Source: Solirubrobacteraceae bacterium (GTDB lineage Bacteria; Actinomycetota; Thermoleophilia; Solirubrobacterales; Solirubrobacteraceae). From it: a stretch of DNA of 15,066 bases. The first letter of the stretch is position 1, and each line of letters begins with the position of its first letter. The notes below the pieces were generated by a model. It was not told the DNA's origin. It did no database searches and saw only the letters and a program-made list of their open reading frames with translations. A program made the translations under genes and the position numbers. Positions 5,608-12,825 of the stretch are shown here, in pieces. The DNA lies in the NCBI GenBank assembly GCA_030149625.1, contig JASLHP010000141.1:1-15066 (forward strand), in the 5' to 3' direction.

Positions 5608-7260
5608 ATGCCGGCAGACGCGACGACACTTCCCCTCGGCGGTGGCGCAACCGCCGAGCGACGCGGCCCTGCGGGCTGGCGTCGGCGCGGGGGAGCCGGC
5701 GCGATCGTGCGGGAGCGCGACGGCGTGCTGCTGGGCGCGGCGGCGGTCGCGGCGATCGCGGCGCTGAGCCTGTTCGTGGTGCTGGTCGCCGCCAACCGGC
5801 CGAGCGTCCTCTCGCCGACGAGTCACACGGGCTACTTCCCGCGCTGGATGGCGGGCCCACTCGGCGGGCTGTTGCCGGGCTTCACGAACAACGGGACGAC
5901 GCTGAAGCTGCTGTTCACGGGCGCGATCCTGCTGATGTACGGCGGCTATGCGGTCGCGTTCAAACAGGCGCGGCTGCTGCCCGCGCGCTGGCTGATCGCG
6001 GCGATCGTCGCGATTCACGCGATCTTCCTGCTGTCGCCGCCGCTGGCGTTGACGGACCTGTTCAACTACATCAACTACGGGCGCATGGACGTCGTGCACA
6101 ACCTCAACCCGTACACGTCGATCCCGATCGTCGAGCCGCACAACGACCCGAGCTATCTGCTCAGCAACTGGCACGAGCTGCTCAGCCCTTATGGCCCGCT
6201 GTTCACGCTGCTGACGTTCGTCGTCGTCCCGCTGGGGGTCGCTGGCTCGTTCTGGGCGCTGAAGCTCGTCCTCGTGGCCACCAGCCTGAGCACGATCTTG
6301 CTCGTGTGGAAATGCGCTCGCCTGCTCGGCCGCGATCCGCGTGGAGCGGTCGCGTTCGTGGGCCTGAACCCGGTCGTGCTCGTCTGGGGCCTAGGCGGCG
6401 ACCACAACGACTTCCTGATGATGTTCTGCATCGTGCTCGGCTTCTATCTGCTGCTGCGCGCGAGCGCTCGCACTGGCGCGGGCGCGGGGCATCACACCGG
6501 CGCGTTCGACGTGCCCGGCACGGTCGCGCGGCTGCGGCGCGTATCCTCGGCGCAGGTCCACGCGTGGCTGCTGCCGCTCTCGCCGTCCGAGCTGGGCGCG
6601 GGCGCGGCGCTCGTGACCGCGATCGCGATCAAGGCATCGGCGGCGATCCTGGTTCCGGTCGTGCTTGCGGGCCTGATGCGCAGATCGCGAGCGCTCGTGC
6701 AGGTGCTGCTGGGGATGCTCGCCGCGAGCGCTGTGCTGGCGGCGGCGAGCGTGTTGGCCTTTGGCCCGCACATCCCCGATCTGAGCACGCAGAGCAGCGT
6801 CGTCACAAGCGAGAGCGTGCCCAACCTCCTCGGTCTCGCGATCGGGTTGGGCGGCGAGAGCAGCGGCCTGCGCAGCGTCTTCAGCGTCGTGCTCGTCGCG
6901 CTCGTGCTGTGCTGCTGCTGGATGGCGTGGCGAGGCAGGCGCCTGCCCGCGGCACCCGGAGCTAGCGCCGACGTCGAGGACGGCGGCATCGCGCGGTCGA
7001 TCGTGGCGTCGGGGTGGGCGAGCGTGGCGCTGATCGTCACGCTCAGCTGGGTGCTGCCTTGGTATGTGCTGTGGGTGCTGCCGTTGGCGGCGCTGTCGGG
7101 GTCGCGCAGGTTGCGCACGGCAGCGCTCGTGCTCGGCGTCTACCTGATCGTCGTGTGGGCTCCCGCGTCGGGCCTGTTGTGGAAAGCGATCGGCTTCTAT
7201 CCGGAAAAGACGCCGTTGGGTCGCCTGCACCAGCGTGCGGTCAAGGAGCTGTTGGACTAG
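5608..7260 (+). CDS. MptA/MptB-like polyprenol-phosphate-mannose-dependent mannosyltransferase (GT-C)
   Basis: A 550-residue polytopic membrane protein with about 12 hydrophobic segments after a 38-residue polar N-terminus. It has features of the actinobacterial MptA/MptB GT-C family, which uses polyprenyl-phosphate mannose on the outer face of the membrane to extend alpha-1,6-mannan chains in lipomannan-like glycans: LTDLFNYINYGRM (138-150) with Asp140 as the likely catalytic loop acid, NPY (157-159), SPYGPLF (193-199) and GGDHND (263-268), the last two typical of that family. Sugar donor and acceptor are inferred from the family, and other DUF2029/GT87-type roles remain possible. There is an unusual CCCW in a late transmembrane segment. 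ATG 5608 has no clear ribosome binding site; an internal start is possible. Its stop shares the bases CTAG with the stop of the convergent arfB. Confidence 0.78.
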   Translation: MPADATTLPLGGGATAERRGPAGWRRRGGAGAIVRERDGVLLGAAAVAAIAALSLFVVLVAANRPSVLSPTSHTGYFPRWMAGPLGGLLPGFTNNGTTLKLLFTGAILLMYGGYAVAFKQARLLPARWLIAAIVAIHAIFLLSPPLALTDLFNYINYGRMDVVHNLNPYTSIPIVEPHNDPSYLLSNWHELLSPYGPLFTLLTFVVVPLGVAGSFWALKLVLVATSLSTILLVWKCARLLGRDPRGAVAFVGLNPVVLVWGLGGDHNDFLMMFCIVLGFYLLLRASARTGAGAGHHTGAFDVPGTVARLRRVSSAQVHAWLLPLSPSELGAGAALVTAIAIKASAAILVPVVLAGLMRRSRALVQVLLGMLAASAVLAAASVLAFGPHIPDLSTQSSVVTSESVPNLLGLAIGLGGESSGLRSVFSVVLVALVLCCCWMAWRGRRLPAAPGASADVEDGGIARSIVASGWASVALIVTLSWVLPWYVLWVLPLAALSGSRRLRTAALVLGVYLIVVWAPASGLLWKAIGFYPEKTPLGRLHQRAVKELLD

Positions 7261-7673
7261 TCGCCGTCGGCGTGCGGCGGCCGGCGCTCCCGCTTACGCT
7301 GGGAGGAGCGGCGCTTCTCGTCGAGACGGCGGGTGCGCGCGGCGGCGCTCGGGCGAGTCTCGCGCCGTTTGCGGGGCACGACGAGCGCCTGCTCGATGCG
7401 CTCGGCGAGCCGCTCGAGCGCGAGCTCGCGGTTGCGGGCCTGCGAGCGCTCGTCCTGTGCGACCGCGATCAGCCGCGGTCCCGCGCGCGCTAACAGGCGC
7501 GAGCGCTGCTGCTCGCTGAGCGACGGCGAGGCGAGCACGTCGAAGATCGCTTCCACGCGCGAGGCCGTGACGTTGGCGTGCTGGCCGCCGGGGCCTGACG
7601 AGCGACTGGTGCGCAGGGCGATCTCAGACAGCGGGATCGCGAGCTCGGGCCCGGCGTGCAGCAGCCGCGTCAC
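7257..7673 (-). CDS. arfB: Peptidyl-tRNA hydrolase ArfB/YaeJ-type ribosome-rescue factor
   Basis: A 138-residue class-I release-factor-like protein without codon-recognition domains. The catalytic loop SSGPGGQHANV has the GGQ at residues 29-31, and the C-terminal tail (about 98-138) is strongly basic (PRKRR, TRRLDEKRR, QRKRERR), the part that in ArfB enters the empty mRNA channel of stalled ribosomes. It hydrolyses peptidyl-tRNA to free ribosomes on non-stop mRNA. Length fits the family (about 140). The start is GTG 7673, overlapping the cupin stop as GTGA, so translation is probably coupled. The 3' end overlaps the convergent mptB-like gene by four bases. Confidence 0.92.
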   Translation of the reverse strand: MTRLLHAGPELAIPLSEIALRTSRSSGPGGQHANVTASRVEAIFDVLASPSLSEQQRSRLLARAGPRLIAVAQDERSQARNRELALERLAERIEQALVVPRKRRETRPSAAARTRRLDEKRRSSQRKRERRPPHADGD

Positions 7674-8116
7674 TCCGGCGCTTTGCCGGAGAGGTCGTGG
7701 ATCACCCTCACTCGCTGCTCCTCACCCTCGGGCACGCGTCCGTCGCGCCCGACGTAGCCGCCCTTGCCGCCCGCGCACAGGTACACGGCGTCGACGGCGC
7801 CGACATTGCTGATGCTGCGGACGGTGGCCGCGTCGACGCGCGCGAGACCGCCCTCGGCGAGCCGCTGTACCGAGCCGTCTCCGAAATGCATCTCGATCGC
7901 GCCGCGATGCACGAAGTACAGCTCCTCCTGCTCGTCGTGGTAGTGGGGCCCCGTCTCGATGCCGGCGGGCAGCACGATCGCATTGACGCCGAACGCCGTG
8001 ACGCCGAGGCCCTTGCGGACCTTGCGGAAGCCGGGCCCGTCGCCGAGCTCGTCGAGGTTGGCCACCGCGTAGCCCTCGCCGGTGGTGACCCCTGGGTACT
8101 CGCCTGATGACTCCAT
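7670..8116 (-). CDS. Cupin-domain protein
   Basis: Single cupin of 148 residues from ATG 8116, chosen because GGAGGAG lies 8 bases upstream; an in-frame extension to 8182 would begin inside a terminator hairpin and is rejected. Cupin motif 1 is intact: G52-(5)-H58-x-H60-(3)-E64 up to G72 (GPHYHDEQEELYFVHRG), enough for a metal site. In motif 2 (about residues 96-104, ending in SISN) the expected His is Arg, so the fourth metal ligand seems to be lost. Small cupins have many roles (isomerases, dioxygenases, sugar epimerases, sensors), so no reaction is assigned. It is the first gene of a two-gene unit with arfB (GTGA overlap); a functional link to ribosome rescue is not evident. Confidence 0.85.
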   Translation of the reverse strand: MESSGEYPGVTTGEGYAVANLDELGDGPGFRKVRKGLGVTAFGVNAIVLPAGIETGPHYHDEQEELYFVHRGAIEMHFGDGSVQRLAEGGLARVDAATVRSISNVGAVDAVYLCAGGKGGYVGRDGRVPEGEEQRVRVIHDLSGKAPE

Positions 8117-8171
8117 CTGATCGTCTCCTCCGCTTGCGTGGGAATGTCGCTTTCGAGTGCCGGCATCACGA

Positions 8172-8194
8172 TACGGCGCCAAGCCGGCGCCGTA
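8172..8194 (-). terminator. Hairpin after the rhodanese gene
   Basis: A perfect 9-base inverted repeat TACGGCGCC (8172-8180 and 8186-8194) with the loop AAGCC lies 24 bases past the rhodanese stop and before the cupin start at 8116. It separates the two minus-strand units. Confidence 0.6.
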
Positions 8195-8218
8195 CAGCCG
8201 AAAGCGCGTCAGCGGCCG

Positions 8219-8575
8219 TCAGTGCTCGGCCACGCGGCCGCCCTCGGGCGACAGTGGCCTGCCTTCTTCGTCCCAGCGCTTGAGCCCGCCGCTCATCGAG
8301 TAGGCGTCGAAGCCGGCGGTGCGAAACGCCTGCGCGGCCATCTTCGAGCGCGAGCCGACGCGACAGTAGAACACGACCGGGCGCTCACGCTCGACCGCGT
8401 CGGCTAGCGATGCGACCATGGCGAGCTCGACGTGACGGCTGCCGGCGATGTGTCCGGCCTCGCGCTCGGCTGGCTCGCGCACGTCGATGAGCTGCAGCGC
8501 GGGGCTCTCAGCGATCCCGCGGGCCACCTGCTCGGGCTCGATCTCGATCTCGGTGGCGTGCGCGGCGTCGCTCAT
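8219..8575 (-). CDS. Single-domain rhodanese-like sulfurtransferase
   Basis: A 118-residue rhodanese domain. LIDVREPAEREAGHI (29-43) is the conserved domain start, and the active loop VVFYCRVGSRS places the catalytic Cys at residue 71 (CxxGxR type). It forms a persulfide and passes sulfur from donors such as thiosulfate to acceptors. ATG 8575 begins MSDAAHATEIE directly before the domain; the open frame extends to 8662, but that would run into the divergent acyl-CoA dehydrogenase start at 8643. It lies head to head with that gene (67 bases between starts) and is followed by a hairpin terminator. The specific sulfur acceptor is unknown. Confidence 0.92.
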   Translation of the reverse strand: MSDAAHATEIEIEPEQVARGIAESPALQLIDVREPAEREAGHIAGSRHVELAMVASLADAVERERPVVFYCRVGSRSKMAAQAFRTAGFDAYSMSGGLKRWDEEGRPLSPEGGRVAEH

Positions 8576-8642
8576 TGCGCCTGAGCGTAGCGACGCCGCG
8601 GGAACAGCGCGGAGCGCTCGGCTCATCACTAGGATCAGCGGC

Positions 8643-9788
8643 GTGGAGGCGCTGGGCGACATCTACACGCTGCCGCAGGAGCACGTCGACTTCTGCGAGA
8701 CGATCGGGCGGATCGCGCGGGAGAAGATCGCGCCGCGCTCGGCCGAGATCGACGAGCGCGCGGAATACCCATGGGACGTGCGCAAGCTGCTGGGCGAACA
8801 GGACATTCTCGGCCTGCCGTTCCCGGTCGAGTATGGCGGCACGGGCACGGGCACGTTGATGCTGAACATGGCGGTCGAGGAGATCGCGAAGGTCGACGCG
8901 GCGTGTGCGCTGATCCTGATGATCCAGGAGCTCGGCACGCTGCCGATCCAGCTGTTCGGCTCGGACGAGCTGAAGGGGCGCTTTCTGCCGAGGTGCGCGA
9001 CGGGCGAGTTCTCGCCGGCGTTCGCGCTGTCAGAGCCGGAAGCGGGCTCGGACCCGGCGGGGATGAAGACGACCGCCGTCAGGGACGGCGACGAGTGGGT
9101 GATCAACGGCACCAAGAACTGGATCACCAACCTCGGGGTTGCGGACTTCTACATCTGCTTCGCGGTCTCCGACCGCGAGACGCGCCGGCTGACGGCGTTC
9201 GTGGTCGAGGCGGACCGCCCGGGCTTCAGCGTCGGCAAGCTCGAGCACAAGCTCGGCATTCGCGCCTCGCCCACGGGACAGCCGATCTTCGAGGACGTGC
9301 GCGTGCCGCAGGAGAACGTGATCGGCGAGGTCGGCAAGGGCCTGTCGGTGGCGCTGGGCACGCTCGAGCGCACGCGGCTGGGCGCGGCGGCTCAGGCGGT
9401 GGGGATCGCCCAGGGCGCGACGGATTACGCGGTGGCCTACGCGCGCGAGCGCCGGCAGTTCGGCAAGGCGATCAACGAGTTCCAGGGAATCCAGTTCAAG
9501 CTGGCCGACATGGAAACACGCACGGCGGCCGCTCGCGAGCTGCTCTACAAGGCCTGCGCGATGGCCGATCAGCGGCATCCACAGCGCGCGAAGTACTCCT
9601 CGATGGCGAAGGTGTTCTGCTCCGATACGGCGATGGCGGTGACGGTCGAGGCGGTGCAGGTCCTGGGCGGCTACGGTTACGTGAAGGAGTATCCAGTGGA
9701 GCGCATGATGCGAGACGCGAAGATCACCCAGATCTACGAGGGCACGAACGAGATCCAGCGTCTCGTGATCGCCCGCACGCTGAAATAG
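8643..9788 (+). CDS. Acyl-CoA dehydrogenase
   Basis: FAD enzyme introducing the alpha-beta double bond into acyl-CoA in fatty-acid or branched-chain amino-acid catabolism. The 381-residue length matches the family. FALSEPEAGSDP (about 127-138) is signature 1, NWITNLGVAD contacts FAD, QVLGGYGYVKEYPVERMMRDAKI is signature 2, and YEGTNEIQ places the catalytic base Glu366. GTG 8643 is chosen as start: AGGA at 8631-8634 precedes it and the product begins VEALGDIYTLPQEH, where family similarity starts. The open frame upstream (to 8448) is antisense to the rhodanese. Chain-length specificity cannot be read; the short- or branched-chain type is favoured by the general sequence and by the SDR and thiolase nearby, which is inference. 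Confidence 0.95.
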   Translation: MEALGDIYTLPQEHVDFCETIGRIAREKIAPRSAEIDERAEYPWDVRKLLGEQDILGLPFPVEYGGTGTGTLMLNMAVEEIAKVDAACALILMIQELGTLPIQLFGSDELKGRFLPRCATGEFSPAFALSEPEAGSDPAGMKTTAVRDGDEWVINGTKNWITNLGVADFYICFAVSDRETRRLTAFVVEADRPGFSVGKLEHKLGIRASPTGQPIFEDVRVPQENVIGEVGKGLSVALGTLERTRLGAAAQAVGIAQGATDYAVAYARERRQFGKAINEFQGIQFKLADMETRTAAARELLYKACAMADQRHPQRAKYSSMAKVFCSDTAMAVTVEAVQVLGGYGYVKEYPVERMMRDAKITQIYEGTNEIQRLVIARTLK

Positions 9789-9814
9789 GCCCCAAACCGC
9801 TTGAGTCTGCTGCG

Positions 9815-10465
9815 ATGCGCGCGCCCATCCCCCCCGGAGACCCACGCTCGCTTCGGCGGGTCGGAGTTGCGGTGCTGGTGGCGATGTCGGTGGGCCTGGT
9901 CGTGCTCGTCGTCGGGCAGGGCTTCAGCTCGATCGGCGTCGTCAGAGCGCTCGAGGACGTCGCGTTGGGGGTGATCGTGGCGGCGGCGCTGATGGGCGGC
10001 GTCGCGTTCGTGGCGGTGCATCTTGCGGGTTGGCACAACCCGGAGTCGGAGAGCGAGTTCGAAGAGATCGTGCGCTACTCCGAGCGGCTGGCGCGCGAAG
10101 GACTCGCGGTGGCTCCGGACGAAGCGGAGTTCATGGAGCTCGACCCGCTCAACGACAGCGACTTCGAGGAGCTGGTGCGCGACGCTCTGGACGACCTGCC
10201 GGACCTGCTTCGCAACGCGCTGGCGCACGTCGCGGTCGTGATCTCAGACGGCGGGCGCCGGCGCGGCGCCTACGGTCTGTACCAGGGAGGCAGCGTGGCG
10301 CGCGACGACGTGCACGACCGCATCGTGATCTTCCGCGACACGCTGCGCCGTGACTTCGGCCACGACGCGGACCTGCTGCGCGACCAGGTGACGCGCACGG
10401 TGCGCCACGAGCTCGCGCACCACGTCGGCTTCGACGAGTTGGGCGTGAGCCGGCTGGATCTCTGA
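9815..10465 (+). CDS. Membrane-anchored zincin-like metallopeptidase (PF06262-type)
   Basis: A 216-residue protein with two parts. Residues 17-34 and 49-69 are hydrophobic and predict a two-pass membrane anchor. From about 120 (DALDDLPDLLRNALAHVAVVI) to the end it matches the small zincin_1/MMPL20 family, including YGLYQGG (143-149), DRIVIFRD and the metal motif HELAHHVGFDE (198-208; His198, His202, Glu199 and downstream Asp/Glu). Typical members are soluble and about 110-130 residues. The acidic linker has two similar pieces, ESEFEEIVR (79-87) and DSDFEELVR (114-122). Starts at ATG 9815, 26 bases after the acyl-CoA dehydrogenase stop, so possibly co-transcribed. Proteolytic activity has not been generally established for the family; substrate unknown. 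Confidence 0.85.
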   Translation: MRAPIPPGDPRSLRRVGVAVLVAMSVGLVVLVVGQGFSSIGVVRALEDVALGVIVAAALMGGVAFVAVHLAGWHNPESESEFEEIVRYSERLAREGLAVAPDEAEFMELDPLNDSDFEELVRDALDDLPDLLRNALAHVAVVISDGGRRRGAYGLYQGGSVARDDVHDRIVIFRDTLRRDFGHDADLLRDQVTRTVRHELAHHVGFDELGVSRLDL

Positions 10466-10480
10466 CGTCCCTGCCGCCGC

Positions 10481-10509
10481 CGAGCCGGCCGGCGTCCTCG
10501 GCCGGCTCG
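10481..10509 (+). terminator. Terminator hairpin after the metallopeptidase gene
   Basis: A perfect 11-base stem, CGAGCCGGCCG (10481-10491) with its complement at 10499-10509 and a 7-base loop, lies 15 bases after the stop. A second small stem, GCGTGC-GCC-GCACGC (10509-10523), abuts it. No T-run follows. Confidence 0.7.
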
Positions 10510-10651
10510 CGTGCGCCGCACGCCAAGCTCCCTGCGTTCTTGGCCGGCTTGGTCGACGAACGTCATACAGGCCCATCCCGTAGGATTCGCCGCCTCGCGC
10601 CGGCCGAGGGTGCTGCGCTGGCGCGCTCAACCGACCAAGGAGAGAGTCCGC

Positions 10652-11842
10652 ATGCCTGAAGCTGTGATCGTCGACGCAATTCGCACGCCCATCGGGCGGG
10701 CGGTGAAGGGGTCGCTGAAGTCGGTTCGCGGCGACGACCTCGCCGCGATCCCGCTGAAGGCGCTGATCGAGCGCAATCCGCAGCTGGACGAGCTGTCGAT
10801 CGGCGATGTGATGATGGGCTGCGGCTACGCCGAGCGCGAGACGGGCTACAACATCGGACGCATGGCGACGCTGCTGGCCGGCATCGACCACCGCGTGCCG
10901 GGATGCACCGTCAACCGCTTCTGCGCATCGTCTTTGCAGACCACGCGCATGGCCTTCCACGCGATCAAGGCGGGGGAGGGCGACACGTACATCGCCGCGG
11001 GCGTCGAGGCGGTCTCGCGCACGGCGCCGGGCGCGCCGTTCGAGTTCCACCCCAAGCTCGACGGCTCGGAGGGCTCGCTCTACGACGCGTACATCTCGAT
11101 GGGCATGACCGCGGAGAACGTGGCGGCGGAGCGCAAAGTCAGCCGCGAGGCGCAGGACGCGTGGGCGCTGATCTCGCAGACGCGCGCCGTGGCGTCGCAG
11201 GAGTCCGGCCACTTCGACAAGGAAATCGTGCCCGTGACCGTGCCGGCGCACAAGGACGTGGACAAGGAAGGCAACGAGATCGACGTGCCGGAGACGGTCG
11301 TCAGCAAGGACGACGGGCCGCGTCCGGGAACGACGATCGAGGCGCTCGCGGGCCTGCGGCCGGTGTTCAAGGAGGACGGCACGGTGACCGCCGGCAACGC
11401 CTGCCCGCTGAACGACGGCGCCGCGGCGCTGCTGATCATGAGCGAGGAGAAGGCGAGAGCCGAGGGCTTCACGCCGCGCGCGCGGATCGTGGCCTCGACG
11501 GTCGCGGCGATTCGCCCGGAGGTCATGGGCCTCGGCCCGATCCCGGCGATCAAGGCGCTCTTGAAGAACACGGGCATGACGATCGACGACATCGACGTGG
11601 TCGAGATCAACGAGGCGTTCGCGGCGCAGATCGTGCCGTGCAAAGACGAGCTGGGGATTCCCGACGAGAAGCTCAACCCGTTCGGCGGCGCGATCGCGCT
11701 GGGGCACCCGTTCGGCATGACCGGCGCGCGCATCATGACGACGCTGCTCAACGACCTCGAGACGCTCGATGCGACCTACGGCGTCGAGTCGATGTGCGTC
11801 GCCGGCGGGATGGGAATGGCGATGCTGGTGGAGCGACTGTAA
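10652..11842 (+). CDS. Acetyl-CoA C-acyltransferase (thiolase)
   Basis: A 396-residue thiolase that cleaves 3-ketoacyl-CoA with CoA, the last step of beta-oxidation, or runs in reverse as an acetoacetyl-CoA synthase. The nucleophile Cys91 is in VNRFCASSLQT; NEAFAAQ (320-326) and GHPFGMTGAR (351-360, His352) are the catalytic His regions; the second Cys382 is in CVAGGMGMAM, with Ala where most thiolases have the first Gly of CxGGG. ATG 10652 has AAGGAG at 10637-10642 (spacing 9). The frame extends upstream to 10511, but that part is a hairpin and leader. It follows the acyl-CoA dehydrogenase unit after a terminator and faces the SDR gene. Confidence 0.95.
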   Translation: MPEAVIVDAIRTPIGRAVKGSLKSVRGDDLAAIPLKALIERNPQLDELSIGDVMMGCGYAERETGYNIGRMATLLAGIDHRVPGCTVNRFCASSLQTTRMAFHAIKAGEGDTYIAAGVEAVSRTAPGAPFEFHPKLDGSEGSLYDAYISMGMTAENVAAERKVSREAQDAWALISQTRAVASQESGHFDKEIVPVTVPAHKDVDKEGNEIDVPETVVSKDDGPRPGTTIEALAGLRPVFKEDGTVTAGNACPLNDGAAALLIMSEEKARAEGFTPRARIVASTVAAIRPEVMGLGPIPAIKALLKNTGMTIDDIDVVEINEAFAAQIVPCKDELGIPDEKLNPFGGAIALGHPFGMTGARIMTTLLNDLETLDATYGVESMCVAGGMGMAMLVERL

Positions 11843-11856
11843 AGACGTCTTGGAGG

Positions 11857-11874
11857 GGCCGCCTGTCGGCGGCC
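11857..11874 (+). terminator. Hairpin after the thiolase gene
   Basis: The inverted repeat GGCCGCC-TGTC-GGCGGCC forms a 7-base stem with a 4-base loop, 14 bases after the thiolase stop. It is short but GC-only and well placed. Confidence 0.55.
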
Positions 11875-11951
11875 GCTGTCGACGGGCGAGGCGGGGCGCA
11901 GCCGCGTGCCGCGCCTCGTCGCTCGGGCGGAGCCGGGCGCGCTGTATGTCT

Positions 11952-12033
11952 AGCGGGGCGCTTGTGCCGAGCGGGGCGCTTGTGCCGAGCGGGGCGCTTG
12001 TGCCTAGCGGGGCGCTTGCGCCTAGCGGGGCGG
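11952..12033. repeat. 18-base tandem repeat downstream of and into the SDR gene 3' end
   Basis: Units beginning AGCGGGGCGCTTG start at 11952, 11970, 11988 and 12006 with a strict 18-base period, and a fifth partial unit starts at 12024. Variation is minimal (GTGCCGA, GTGCCTA, GCGCCTA at unit ends). The partial unit includes the stop codon (12022-12024, TAG on the minus strand) and last codons of the SDR gene, so on the minus strand the gene's terminal bases CCCCGCT recur four more times beyond it. The rest of 11875-11951 shows nothing recognisable. Confidence 0.9.
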
Positions 12034-12783
12034 CATCCGCAGCGCGCCGTCGAGACGGATGGTCTCGCCGTTGAGCATGCGGTTCTCGACGATGTGACAG
12101 GCGAGCTCGCCGTACTCGGCGGGCAGGCCGAGCCGCCGCGGGAAGGGGACGCCCTCGCCGAGTTTCTGGCGCGCCTCCTCGGGCAGCGCGGCGAGCAGCG
12201 GCGTGTCGAACAGGCCGGGCGCGATCGTGTTGACGCGGATGCCATATTGGGATAGGTCGCGCGCGGCGGGCAGCGTCATGCCGACGACGCCGCCCTTGGA
12301 GGCCGAGTAGGCGATCTGGCCGACCTGGCCGTCGAAGGCGGCGATCGACGCGGTGTGCACGCACACGCCGCGTTCGCCGTCCTCGAGCGGATCGTTGGCG
12401 ATCATCGCGCTCGCGGCGAGGCGCAGCAGGTTGAAGGTGCCGACGAGGTTGATCGCGATGATGATCTCGAACGGCATCAGCGGATGCGGGCCCTTGGAGC
12501 CCGCGACCTTCTGCGCCCAGCCGGTGCCGGCGCAGCTGACGGCGATGCGCAGTCCGCCCTCGGCCTTGGCGGCCCGCTCGACGGCAGCCTGCACTTGCGC
12601 CTCCTCGCGCACGTCGCAGCTGACGAACTCGAGGCCCAGCTCCTCGGCCAGCGCCTGGCCCTTCTCGGCATTGACATCCGCGATCGTGACGAGCGCGCCA
12701 CGTGCGTGCAGCGCGCGCACGGTCGCCTCGCCCAGCCCGGAGGCGCCGCCCGAGACGAGCGCGCCGCTGCCGTCGATGTTCAT
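12022..12783 (-). CDS. Short-chain dehydrogenase, 3-hydroxyacyl-CoA dehydrogenase (HSD10-like)
   Basis: Classical SDR of 253 residues. The cofactor loop is SGGASGLG (11-18), with Asp36 in TIADVN favouring NAD(H); further landmarks are NxxGTFN around Asn112, Ser146 (HTAS) and the catalytic Tyr159/Lys163 (YSASK). The stretch [18 protein letters not shown] is typical of type-II 3-hydroxyacyl-CoA / 17-beta-HSD10 enzymes, which oxidise short or branched 3-hydroxyacyl-CoA such as 2-methyl-3-hydroxybutyryl-CoA. With the acyl-CoA dehydrogenase and thiolase on the other strand this suggests fatty or isoleucine catabolism. It starts 42 bases after egtD on the same strand with only a weak ribosome binding site (GTAGG), so it may be transcribed from the egt promoter. 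The 3' end lies in an 18-base tandem repeat. Confidence 0.92.
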   Translation of the reverse strand: MNIDGSGALVSGGASGLGEATVRALHARGALVTIADVNAEKGQALAEELGLEFVSCDVREEAQVQAAVERAAKAEGGLRIAVSCAGTGWAQKVAGSKGPHPLMPFEIIIAINLVGTFNLLRLAASAMIANDPLEDGERGVCVHTASIAAFDGQVGQIAYSASKGGVVGMTLPAARDLSQYGIRVNTIAPGLFDTPLLAALPEEARQKLGEGVPFPRRLGLPAEYGELACHIVENRMLNGETIRLDGALRMPPR

Positions 12784-12825
12784 GGCGCGCAGCCTACCCG
12801 CATCCCGATTCCCGCATCCCGCCGG

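Noticed and set aside
11947..12074. Plus-strand frame encoding a repeated SGALVP peptide
   Set aside because: It is the translation of the 18-base tandem repeat, which is open in several frames because its length is a multiple of three; there is no ribosome binding site or family.
10244..12364. A 706-codon open frame on the minus strand
   Set aside because: It runs antisense to the thiolase and metallopeptidase genes, its product is Arg/His/Ala-rich with no family character, and it arises from high GC at third positions.
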